DNA from: Oasisia sp. SBJ-2009
Lineage: Eukaryota; Annelida; Polychaeta; Sabellida; Siboglinidae
DNA length: 64,000 nucleotides
NCBI GenBank assembly: GCA_964017155.1
Contig: OZ024856.1
Span: 12,579,125 to 12,643,124, forward strand
Direction: 5' to 3'
Shown: piece after piece, positions 14,331-26,574 of the stretch
Numbering within the stretch: position 1 is the stretch's first letter
How the letters are laid out: the number at the start of each line of letters is the position of its first letter
Position numbers and translations under genes: made by a program
Notes under the pieces: model-generated
What the model saw: the letters and a program-made list of their open reading frames with translations, nothing else
Databases searched by the model: none
What the model was told of the DNA's origin: nothing

Positions 14331-15395
14331 ACACTTAAACACATTAATTCAGAACAGGACTAATTACTGACAACAAAGACAATGTACCCACAGTCCCACA
14401 CTAACACCCCAATAAGGACAGACACGAATAAAATACGACGAGTTGCGCGGAATGTTAACGACGACACGTGCCAACCACACGACACAAGGTGTGAGGTGTG
14501 ACACAAGACAGCCTCCACTGTCCCCATCTACGTAACCTGTCCGTAACTGGTCCGTGTCATGTCGACTGCACCTGCAAGAAACAAGGCAGCTGTGGAATGG
14601 CGGTCCGGAATGGCTTCCTGCGAGACACGGCAGCTCTCAACTAATAAAGAAACAAAGCACTCTCGCACAGGCCGGCACAGTGGCACCTTGTCTGGCCGAC
14701 CGACCACAAAAAGACAACGTCGTTTTTTACACGCAAAAAACGCACACCAGTCACAATGGGTGGGTGTGTGTCTTGTTGTTTAATGAGATTGTCAAGTGCT
14801 TGTGTAAAGTGTCTACCTGTAACTGCAATTGTTGTTTACAAGGACACTGGGGGCGGGTGTGTGTGGGGGAGGGGGTACAAAGTAGGCAGTGATACACAGA
14901 GACCGGATCTGTCCTCGGGAAATGTGGTTTATTAGACTATCCACATACATAGTTACACACACGTGTCGACCGACCAAAGTGAAGTGGGTAGAACAAAACC
15001 AGTGCATTGTGCGTCAGATGGCGAAGGGTTTGTGGAGAGATAATGTTAGAAGGACACACCTTTTGTTGCAAGCTCTTTTTGCTACAATGTACGTCAGTGG
15101 TTCCAAAATTGCTCCAGGCATCTTAGTGTGATTGATGAACTCATTTAAAACGACAGCCCTTTGCGTGTACGGATACTTTGGTTTTGAGGTGTTTTTTCAA
15201 GTGCGTGCGTGCGTGCGTGCGTGTGTGCAAGCTTGTATGCTCTGCATCTTTGATGACATACCGGGTACATACACATTCAGTCTTATACAAAATTGTACCC
15301 CTGTCCCCCTATTTACTGCATAGTGTGCATACAATTCAAGTGTGTTCTGAAGAGGAGCTTCACTACACAAAAAATCAATTCTGAAATGACATACA
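14331..15395. other. Gene-free stretch
   Basis: Only short overlapping frames. A small GCGT run lies near 15200. No recognisable gene. Confidence 0.4.
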
Positions 15396-15805
<410 letters not shown>

Positions 15806-15808
<3 letters not shown>

Positions 15809-16344
15809 TACTTATATTTTATTATAAAACACAACTAATGGTATTCCATGTATTTTGTCATTGCAAATGTTGGACTTTTTCTCCAATCAGTTAAAAAAAA
15901 TGGAAATGTTGAACATTACAGGTTGTATATGTAAAAAAGGCATGCAACAAAAACTAACAAACAATGTGCTGCTCCATTAAAGAGCATAACCGATGAGGCA
16001 CTGGAGAAAGTGGCCTGGGCATTGTGGGTGGTGTTGACAGCCTACAACAATGGAGTCTACACAGTCGACTGGTGACACACGCGTCCATTGTGTGATGTTC
16101 AACAGGTGTCGTAGACTGTCTCAGAGATAACACAAATCAAACAACAGACAACTTTGTATCAAACTTGTGGTTCCTGTTCATATCTGGTCTGGTTGGTTTT
16201 TGGGAGGAGTGGTATTCACTGAAGTCACGCCCCCTCTAGCTGTAGGCTCAGTCTCTGGGGTAGACAACACAATGGATAACAATGCATTTCTGTTGTTATG
16301 TTACGAGCCAATCTTACAATGGTCTGCAACTGAGGGTGAATAGA
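15806..16344. other. Gene-free stretch
   Basis: No recognisable feature. Confidence 0.4.
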
Positions 16345-16960
16345 TTCAAGATTCAAAAGACTTTATTGTCCGTTTAAAACATCACATTAAAAAAAACAGA
16401 ATTTTTTCTTCAGTTACACATTAAAATGCCAGTAATTAGATAAGATTGGTGATATGGTTGATAAGCCGCACTGAAATGATAATAATACTAATCAGCCCTA
16501 AAATGGGTAAATTAATTATATAAATAAGTACTCAAATAAATAAATAAGCAAGTAATATTTCTTAAATGGTTCTGTGATAAGTCACAATATGATAACATTT
16601 ATAATATTTACTAAAATTGGTAAATAAACAAGATTAAATAAATCAATACAATAAGTGTATGGAATAACAAAATACAATACATTAAAATGTAACGTTTAAA
16701 ATAAAAATGGCAGAGGCTATAAACGATTTCTTGAATAGGTTCTTTTTAGCTAGTGGAACTTTTAGACGTCTCCCGGATGGAAGTTTCTGAAAGTTATTGT
16801 GCTAGCTGTACTATCATCACAAAACTCTTATAAATGTCTTGTGGACCCAAAGATGGTATTCTAGGGCGAGCAAAAATCTCCCATAGCGTTCTCAGAAACA
16901 ACGATCAACTGCACGTGCAAAAAAATCCGCCTTAAGGCTCTATATAACACCTTAAATTTC
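16345..16960 (-). mobile_element. 5'-truncated LINE 3' end, minus strand
   Basis: On the minus strand the end of a retrotransposon protein is readable: FQKLPSGRRLKVPLAKKNLF then KKSFIASAIFILN and a stop. The LPSGRR...KKSF pattern is the usual C-terminus of many invertebrate LINE polymerases. A 3' UTR follows and ends near 16345 with a short tandem tail (CTTTTGAATCTTGAATCT on the minus strand). The 5' end fades at about 16960, the usual 5' truncation. It is a reverse-oriented partner of 19960-20465. Confidence 0.8.
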
Positions 16961-19099
16961 AATTGCACCCCCTTGAGGCATATTCAAGGGGGTACATCCC
17001 ATAGACCTATGGAGGGCAGCTGACTTCAGCTCTACGTGACAGCTTTTGGCCTGGCACTGTTGTTTTGACTACAGGTGTATTATTTAACAAATAATTGGAT
17101 CATAAGCATATCTAGCTTCCATGATACAACTTGCAAGTGTCATGACAGTAAAACTATCCCTGGTAGTCAAATTGATAGCATACTACCATGAAATCAGCTA
17201 TCACAGTATGTTTATGACAATGTCATGGATTCTTGCAGAACAACCTGATGATTGTGTCTACCGTGACTCAGTGAACAAGTGCACGTAAAAACCAACTTTC
17301 CTGTTGTCGTGACACCAGAAAACAATACAAAACAATACGTGACCAGACAATGTTTACAGCTTCACAAACCACAAAACCGACAACATCAGACACCACTACG
17401 GTACACATAGAGCTGACGTGTACCTGACCATGTGTACCTCATTAGTAGACCGCTGAACAGGTTTCTTCCCAGAAAAAACACCTTCTACCCAGAAATGTTT
17501 TGCGTGGAACAGCCACAATTAAACTGTTTGTCAAGTGCCCGCTTTCACTGCAGAATGTTGGAGTTATTCGGAATTGTTGTTTGTAAATCTAACTATATAT
17601 GCACCAAAAGGTGTTGGATCCAGGTAAATGATATGTACTTCAGGACCTAAGCACCACAGTTAATCACATAATCGCTAGTTGAAATGAAAGTCATTCAGTG
17701 GCATAGGATTGTCACCATTGCGAGCATTTGGCTTAGCTAAAGTTGTGTAATACATACTTGTTGGTTATTCAACCATTGCTTTAAATAATACACCAAACTA
17801 ATTAATAATAAACATAGACACTTAGAAAAGGTAATTTGCTGAATCTAAAATCTTGCAAAGTTATCTAGACAAACCTAACGCAATACAATCATAATTAGTA
17901 TTAAAAAGGAGGTAATTTTTATATTAATTAACATGATGTTCTTAAAACTTGAATAAATATGCTGATGGTAAACTGCCCACCAAAATGTATTTAAAAAACC
18001 CAACAATATTTTCGCTGTTTGTTTTTTTCTCAGGCGAAACCAAAAACCTAACAACTCTTGGCAACATAATGGTTTAACTACAAAGCTCTTTGATGTTAAA
18101 ATTCAGTGTGATGTGACATTCAGTACTGTAGCACACCTCCACACCCTTTCTCATTTCAAACAAACACTTCCAAATAAACATGAGATGGACACCTTCTATA
18201 AAGAAGGACCATATTAGTTTTCACCATGAATTTTTTTGCTCCATTGCAGCGACATTATTGTCTTAATAGGAGCAACCGCCCCCAGTTTGTAAAAAATATG
18301 ATTGTTTTTTTTGGTATAACAATAATTACCGGTACTATAAGTACACACGTTTGTATGTATTGTTGGTCTACCTTATATTTGTAATACTAGCATGTGAACA
18401 TGAAATAATGTGCATGTATGCTTGGTGTATGGTTGTATAAATGTACTAACAAAATATATGTACTTTCAACAAATCTTGTACGTACTTGAGGTCAATAAAC
18501 ATTATGGTTATGGTATGGTTATTCACAGATTAATGAGGTCCAATCTGTTAAATGGTCCAAGATCATCGGACAGACAACCAACACTGGTTGAAGATTTGCC
18601 ATGTGTCACCACTGAGTTACAGAACATATCGAGGATAGGGAATGACCCACACAACTAGCAACAGGAGAACTTTCTGTCTTGGACGAATCCAGGTTCCGGG
18701 AAAACAAACAGGTCAAACTTAATCGGCAAATTAACAGCTAACTCCCCTGACCAGGCCAATTAACTGACCACTGAGGCTGTTGAAATGTAATTCTGCCAAT
18801 GCGGGTCCAGTGCCTGAGTGAGACCTGCTGGTGAGAGGGTTGATGTTGACAGGATGGTGACAGCCCCGGGGTATCCATGTCAGAGGTAATTACTGGAGGT
18901 GGAGAGGGAGACAGATCACACCCGTCAACTGGTTGTCAACCCGACCCTCATGTCTCTCTATTCACCCCTCAGTCCTGCTGTTCTTCTGACACCAACAATG
19001 ATTACATTTACAATAAAGCTAATATCTTGGTAAATCTAACTTTTTTGTACTTTTATGTAAATGTAAATTTATTTCTATTGCTAGATCTTGGATTGGCAA
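16961..19099. other. Gene-free stretch between two LINE tails
   Basis: Unassigned AT-rich sequence. The longest frames are about 80 codons and do not resemble proteins. Confidence 0.4.
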
Positions 19100-19690
19100 T
19101 TACCAAAACAATTTCTAGGAATGACAGACAGTACACACCTTGAAATGACAGAGACAAAACATATGTCTTGGATTGACAGAGATCTTGGGTGAACATCTTG
19201 GAATGAAAGATCCAATACACACTTCTATTCAGTTCTAGGAATGACATATACCATACACATCTTAGAATGACATTTACAAGATAAACACATCTTAGAATGA
19301 CAGAGACCAAACACACATCTTGGAAATATAGAGACCACACAAACGTCTAGGAATGATGTTGACTATACAAAAAGTATACATGCATCTTGGAATGACAGAT
19401 GACACTCAGACTTCTAGGAATGACACAGACCACATATACATATTGGCATTACAGAGACCATGCACATTTGAGAATGAGACAAAGCAAAAACACCAAGAAT
19501 GAGACAGCCCATGCGTATTCCTAGGAAGGAAACATACTACTTAGACTTCTTGCAATGGCAGACTTCTAGGAATGGAATACCAATTAGGAGTTACACCAGA
19601 GAAATGTGAATAACATGCACCATGCAAACATTTATGAATTCCATAGGAATGACACAGACCACAAACTTCTAGGAACAACATACCTCAGTA
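19100..19690. repeat. Degenerate minisatellite, about 35-40 bp unit
   Basis: A loose unit of the form CTTGGAATGACAGAGACCA followed by CACACATCT or CACATCTTA is repeated roughly 15 times with many substitutions and length changes. Unit starts can be followed at about 19113, 19150, 19199, 19236, 19262, 19292, 19320, 19350, 19386, 19415 and onward. Confidence 0.75.
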
Positions 19691-19959
19691 GGGTTATTCG
19701 CAGACAACAACAAACACCATAAGGGGCTACTCAGACAGAACTTGTATCAACAAGTAGTTACCGTGGCGAGGACAAAACACCTGCTGCATTCCTGGCATTC
19801 CAGGGACGCCATTCCCGTGGTCTACTGGTGCTCAGGTAATCAACCACCAGGTACACGGGTTGGTAACGGGTGTGGTGTGTCTTCAATCAAATGTTATCAG
19901 ACCCGCTAATGCCGAACTAATGCACGGCAAGTGGTTTGTGCAATTGAAATTTAAGGTTT

Positions 19960-20465
19960 GTTAGGGTAGAGCTTTAAGGCAGATTTTTTTGCAAGTGCAG
20001 TTGAACGTTTTTTGTTTGAGAAAGTTATGGGAGGTTTTTGCTCTCCCCTCCCAAAATACCCTCTTTGGGTCCACAAGACATTTATAAGAGTATTGTGATG
20101 ATAGTACAGCTATCACAATAACTTTCAGAAACTTCCATCAGGGAGATGTCAAAAAGTTCAACTAGCTAAAAAGAGCCTATTCAAGAAATCGTTTATACCC
20201 TCTGCCAATTTAATTTTGAATGTTAAATTTTAATATATTGTATTTTGTTATTCCATACACTTATTGTATTGATTTATTTAATCTTATTTATTTACCAATT
20301 TTAGTAAATATTATAAATGGTATCATATTGTGTCTTATCAAAGAACCATTTAAGAAATATTACTTGCTTATTTATTAATTAATTAGAGTACTTATTTATA
20401 TACTTAATTGATTTACTTTAAACTTTGTTGTGTAATTAGTATTATTATCATTTTAATGTGTCTTA
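19960..20465 (+). mobile_element. 5'-truncated LINE 3' end, plus strand
   Basis: Same family as the copy at 16345-16960 in the opposite orientation. Shared blocks include GGTCCACAAGACATTTATAA, GATGATAGTACAGCTA, AACTTTCAGAAACTTCCATC and TTCAAGAAATCGTTTATA. The coding tail is frameshifted and mutated (GGGAGATGTC where the other copy keeps an RR codon pair). The 3' UTR, rich in TTTATTTA, ends about 20465. Confidence 0.78.
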
Positions 20466-21915
20466 TCAACAGTATATGATCCAGGTATGGCTAGATGGAC
20501 ACATTCACCTTTGTTCACACTTGTAGGGTATCAAACACGCCTGAAGACTTTATCGACGTTTTTATGCCAACCACAATTTTATACACTGATGCACGGAATT
20601 GTGGGAAAGATAAGATGTGTATCAGATCTCGACACGTTTTTGTATCGTCTTATTTTCTTTGTGCCCTGGGTGGGAAAGTTAAACATCTCAACAGGTTGCC
20701 ATTCTCTATGAACATAGGTTTACTGTTTCTGCACGGATCTGCACACTTGATTACTGATCGTGTATAACCGTTCATGTAATGTCCGTAAGAATCAACAAGC
20801 ATCCTGTCTGATCGGATGATGAAGAAATGGTTCTTTTCATTCGTGATAAAGAGAATGAATGCACCTGTCTGATGTTAGAACTCAATAGTCTGCACGGGTG
20901 ATTGGTATCAGTTAAACACAACTGTTCCCTTCATTGAGTATGCAAAAAAGCGAAATTTTGATTTAACAAACTGTGTTGTTAGTTTTTGTGCTGGCTGTAA
21001 GTACAGCTGCTGGTTCATGTATACATGTATTCAGTTATGTTCCGACTGTCACATAATTAGGATCATCTTGTTGGAACATAGAAGAATCTCTTAACATTAA
21101 TCTCTAAGCATGGTCAATACCACTGACTAACAATGAATTAAGGAACTATATACTTATCTTGTATTTTATTTATAACATATTTACTAATTTATTTATCTTG
21201 TATACATTTGATAAAAAAACTTATTATGACTGAAAGGTGTTTTACAAAGTATGTCTGTGCAAAAGAACAGGCTGGTCCCAGAAATAAATTACACAGCAAA
21301 TTTTAATAACACAATTTTATAAAATGTTGTTGAACACAAATGTCTATAAAACGTCCATCCGTGAGACTGCTTTACAGGAACACCCACGATGGGAAGTAAA
21401 CATGTCTGCCATGAAAAGGTTCTAGTCAAAGCCAGCAAATGCCGCCAATCGCCGTATGTCAATGCCCAGCGACCACAGGGACAGAACACACCCAAGTTAC
21501 TGCTGTAACCAAAGGCAGAGAATGCCAACTATTTACATGAGTCGTGTACCGGGACATAGCCACAGACACAGGTGGTGAAAGTTCATTCACAACAAACAAT
21601 CTTCAATGTGGATGGGATTGACATTAAAAAATATTCTTCCAGGGTGCAGATGGAATAAGTGACCGTGGGTGATTACTCGAAACTCCTGAAACAAACAGCT
21701 GAAATTGAGGTCTTTGAAGTGTGCACTGAACCACTTTGTTTCATAGGCCCAGGAACAGGCACAGGAACACTGGCACTGGGAGAGACAGAAGTCAGCCAGT
21801 GGAGAACTACTGAGTTCACAGAGAGTCCCGGTGAATGAGAAGACAGAAGGAAGAGAGTGGAATTAGGGGGAAGATTGGAATGTGGGAAGCAGACCACACG
21901 AGGAAGGACACAACC
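20466..21915. other. Gene-free stretch
   Basis: Two overlapping plus-strand frames at 20487-20767 have no family resemblance. Nothing else recognised. Confidence 0.4.
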
Positions 21916-22130
21916 AACCGACCGACCGACCGACCGACCGACCGACCGACCGACCGACCGACCGACCGACCGACCGACCGACCGACCGACCGACCGACCG
22001 ACCGACCGACCGACCGACCGACCGACCGACCGACCGACCGACCGACCGACCGACCGACCGACCGACCGACCGACCGACCGACCGACCGACCGACCGACCG
22101 ACCACACACACACACACACACACACACACA
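21916..22130. repeat. ACCG tetranucleotide array followed by CA run
   Basis: About 47 perfect copies of ACCG (21917-22103) pass directly into a CA run (22104-22130). The tetranucleotide reads as Pro-Thr-Asp-Arg on the plus strand and Val-Gly-Arg-Ser on the minus strand in all three frames each, because it has no stop codon and four bases cycle through three frames. These open frames are not genes. Confidence 0.97.
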
Positions 22131-22135
22131 AAGCA

Positions 22136-22430
22136 GAGTGCAGAGGCACAGTGGTTAGACTCAATCAAGATTACCCAGATTCGACTCTTCTTTTTTCAGT
22201 TTGAATCTTGGGGAAATTCATTCACTCTACGTTGCTCCAGAACGTTCACCCTGCTGACTGGATGAGTATCTGGCTATAGACTAAGGTGGATATTTGTGTA
22301 TGAATTAATGCATAATTGCAGCATGGCTGAATACTTCCCATAGAAGCCAACATGGTGTTTGATGAAACAGGTGTGCCCTGGAGTAAAAGGTAAAGCAGTT
22401 CACACAGTTTCTAAAATCCCAGAGGGTAAC
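22136..22430 (+). mobile_element. SINE copy, plus strand
   Basis: The body shares ordered blocks with the copy at 34687-35015: TTCACTCTACGTTGCTCCAG, TGGATGAGTATCTGGCTATA, GGTGGATATTTGTG, a GCAGCATGGCTGAATACTTC block, CATGGTGTTTGATGAA, CAGGTGTGCCCTGGAGTAAA and GTAAAGCAG. The tRNA-like head starts about 22144 (GGCACAGTGGTTAGAC) but its B-box region is disrupted. Confidence 0.75.
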
Positions 22431-25275
22431 CTATAACATCATGTTTCAAGGTTCATCCAATCTGCTACAAGGTTGGTGAATACCTGATGGTAGGGTAATG
22501 TCCCAGCAAATAAAAAACACCACCAACATTCTCATTTTTTTCTGAGCTCACAAATATGTCATTGTTAAGGTAAGACATCTTTCAAACCACTGTGAAGTTT
22601 AAAAAAGTGTCTGTCATTGTAAAGAGTTGATTATACCGAATGCAATATTTAATATCTTATTTGGATAGCATAATTATTCCCAGAAAATAATTCCTCAGAA
22701 AATTATTTAAAGAAAACGACCATTAAAGATGGCATAATAGATATGATTACTTGATATTGACATGCTTAATAAGAAATTATTGATAAGGAATTCAGATATA
22801 TGTAACTTTATTGATAGTAAACATAAAAGATATTATAATCTGGCATAAATTGTGTGTGTTTTGGTTACACAATACCATTTCACCCGCGCTGACTGGGCCT
22901 AAACATATACTAACTTATTGGTTGATTCTCCCCACATAATACCACAGAGCAGCAGAAGTACACCATAATGAAATTACATGAGTTAGTACTTTATCTGTAG
23001 TAATCATGGGATGGCTGAATGATTCCACAGAAGTTGAGTTTCTGTCTAAATGAGCAGGTGCCTGAAACATGCTGCCACTTGGGTGGTCTTCACAAGACCA
23101 CTTTCGATGACACATTACCAGGGAACCTTTGATCTATGTCAAACTCGGCTAATTTTTCTTAATTCTACTGACACATTACATTGGCGATAGAAAATTGCAT
23201 GTTTTTGGCGAGTGTTTTTTGAAACGGAACAAAACATTCATTCATGTGGCGAGCTTTATAAACTGCGCTTAGCTTGACTGAATGGGTTGAGTGAAAAGAG
23301 GAATTCACATAAAAGACGAATACAAATCACATCTCTGTATTTTACCACATTTGTAAATGATGTCCTAACCACAGAAATAATAGCAATAACGACACAAAGC
23401 GAATCACCTGCCAGTGGCATGGACGAGTCTATATATCAGTCCAATTCACAGCTACCCAGAAAGGTGTAATTACATGTCAAAGACACAAGGGAAAATCGTG
23501 TAATTTATTATGTAAATCTGCATAACTTACTGGATGGAATTCGGCCATTTCGACTACAACCTACTGCGTTTCTAAGAAGATGTATTCAATTTAATGACTA
23601 CTGAAAAAAGGTGTAATACATTTGAAGTAAAACAGACTAGGACGGATTGTGGCGCGGTACATACGGGTCAACATTTCTGCATTACGTTAATGGCGAATGC
23701 GACACCAAAAAAGGTGCAAATAAGCTTGGGTTGTCTACAGTGAAACACTGGGGTGCCAAAATGATTGGTTGCGAAACTTAAGAAGTTCGCCTCACTACCA
23801 TTGCCGGTAGGGCTTCGCGTGGGTGGATTACACTGATTTAAATATACATGTATTAACATTGTTTGGCACACTGATGTTTGTGTACAGGATGAGGTTTCAA
23901 CACAAATGGAAGGGGACTCCATGTTTGCCATCTAATGGGGTGCTCATTATGGAAATGGCATTAACCGTGACATGGATATCGCAAGAACATAAATTAACTT
24001 TTTGTACTGAGGCGGATTAGATTGCAGAGAAACCACACTAAACACTAGCGCTGTCGTTTGCAGTTTAGTTTATTCAACGGAGACGAGGACATTTATCCAC
24101 ACTGTTCAACTTCATACTTATGATTTACATTTACACACTCATTTTTAATTGCATCAGTTAGTATTTGCATTTGATGCTTCATTGCAAAGCACTGTTTCCT
24201 AAGATGTAAGTGTATTTTAGCAAACATTCAGTCAGCTGGAGACAACGACAGATCCAGGGCATTGTGTACAAATGTGCATTTCAACCCAGCAGGGAGTCCA
24301 ACACATTCAGTGGTCTCATGGAGAGCATGCCAACAATAAAACACAAGTCTTGTCAAAGGTACTAGTTTTGATGTCTTTTCCGTATTTATATATGGTCCTC
24401 AATGCTATAATAAACACACAGAAGACATTTCTGTTTAAAAGAGCGTTTTCACTATAAAAGAACATTTATAATATCTGAACACTTTTAATATCTACTATTT
24501 ATCTATATCTATTATTTATTTATTGTTAACTTGTAGTAATATAATTAACTATTATTTATCAGTATTAGTATTTTAGTATTATTTAAACTAATATTATTTA
24601 TTTATATTGACAATGTTTTACTGGTCGACCCCAGCCGGCCCAGGTATTTATTTTACAACTACCCCGGGTACATCTCTATTTTCTAACTTTAAGGTAATCT
24701 GTATATTCCTGCAGTGTAAAGTGCCTCTGAATGGTTTTATTGCTAGAAATATGGCATAGACAAATACTGTTATTTATTATTATTTATTACTGCCTGACAA
24801 CCTGTTTAATAAGCCTGAAGCAACATTCATAATTTGGAAGAAAAAACAAATTCTAAGTAGGGTTGCTGATCATCTCACATCATGCACTAAACCACACTGC
24901 AATATACCGCAAGTTTAAAGTAACAAAGCCACTCTCTTGAAATAGGTCTTGCCCTAAAGACACCATGTTCAGTATTAAATATAGTAATTAATCTGTGTTT
25001 TCATTGTAGTTGGTATGTTTTGACCTGCAGAGGAAGTTCTTATCTGCAGATGTTCCGGTGCACAGATAATCTGGTTATCTCTAGATAACAAGATGACTTG
25101 ATGTTCTCTTGACAGACAATGGACCATCCAGACAATACCACATACAAAGGCGTATGACAATGACATGCATATCGCTCTATTTCACTGCTGTAAGACATCA
25201 AAATCACAGCATTGGATAGATAAATGCAACTACAGCTGTATAAGATAACATTACAATGTTCTATATAATTTTATT
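22431..25275. other. Gene-free stretch
   Basis: AT-rich, with no recognisable gene. A CTAGCGCTGTCG motif near 24043 resembles the end of the inverted-repeat element inside PSMC1 intron 10, but I found no partner end. Confidence 0.4.
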
Positions 25276-25899
25276 CTAATTCAGACATGCCACATGATAC
25301 GGATTACCCATATCTGATACGGATTTTGGCGTTTTTTTCAGTGATACGGCTGTACTCCGTTTTGATACAGATTTTAAATAAAATTATGGAGAAATTATTT
25401 TTAGCCAAATTATGCCTTGTATGCGTTACAACACTGTACTGCATAATATAATAATGTGCTACTGTTAGTGACTAAGTCAATCGATTCGAAACGAACGAAC
25501 TACACCACCGATTAGTTTGTGCTGGTAAATTATAGTTCTGAAAACTGCGGCAGGTGGCTCAACGGGTGGGAACGGGGCGCGTGGCAGGCGCGTGACGATT
25601 ATAAAAAGCAGTACAGGAAATGGAGCTCGACGCCGAGTTCAATGAAATCGCCTGCATTTCTGATTTCAAAATGTTGACGCTTGCCAGTGAAACTTTGATA
25701 TACGCGCGAACTGCTGAAATAAAATGCCACAAATCGAAAGACAAATGTGGAAATACCGTTTTGAAATGCCCTTAGTTAATAGTCTTAGGCCAGTTAACTG
25801 GAACATGTGAATTTTTATACGGATTAATACGGATTCTTACAAAATTTTAGGTCAAAAATACGGATTGGCATCCCAAAAATGTGGCATGTATGCTAATTC
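25276..25899. mobile_element. Small terminal-inverted-repeat element
   Basis: ACATGCCACAT at 25285-25295 is mirrored by ATGTGGCATGT at 25879-25889. A direct repeat CTAATTC sits just outside on both sides (25276-25282 and 25893-25899), as a target-site duplication would. Inside, GATACGGATT motifs are repeated near both ends. The interior holds short frames without family resemblance. A non-autonomous DNA transposon is the simplest reading; the superfamily is unknown. Confidence 0.6.
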
Positions 25900-26574
25900 T
25901 ATTTTCAGATTATCTTTTGTTCAGGGTTATGCGGTACAAATGATAAGAGCTTTGTTATTTGCCTGCTCATTTGGAACACATGGATGTTGTCATGTTGATA
26001 ATTCATTTTACCACCAAAACACATCATTAGAACCATGTTTTACGCAGAAAGGTGAAAAGATATTTAATTGGTTTCGGGGAGAATGGAGCTCAAGAAATGG
26101 GGAAGAAGGCAGGGAAAGTACATGAGTGGAGAAAAACCCTCAAGAATCAGAATCAATACCAGTCTTTCCCCAACCTTCAGAGCAAAAATGGGAGATACAT
26201 CAGGAATCATTTACGTGGGAAGGTGACTGGGGGAGGGTTAAGTTGTCACCCCATCCATCCCTTCCCAGGGTAGTTGGCTCTCTTGCCAGTGCAGTGGGTG
26301 ACATGTTTTAGAAGTGTGTGACAGTGTCACCTGTCCACCAGGTAGGCCAACTGTAGGCACCCTGCACTTGTCTCCAGTCAAACCTGTTGGCTCACACAGT
26401 CACACAGCAGCTATTGATTGCATAAGAGCTGCTTGTTGGTGTGGCCAGGTACAGTTGATACATTGTGAACAGGGGCAGACTCAGTGATCACAACTGCCCT
26501 GGTTTTGGAACATTCAACAGCAGAGTGAGTTTCTGAACCCATTAGCAAGAGTGCTCCTCACACACAACCACACT
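25900..26574. other. Gene-free stretch
   Basis: No recognisable feature. Confidence 0.4.

Noticed and set aside
21835..22265. Open frames of 100-163 codons with PTDR or VGRS repeats
   Set aside because: Produced by the ACCG tetranucleotide, which has no stop codon in any frame.
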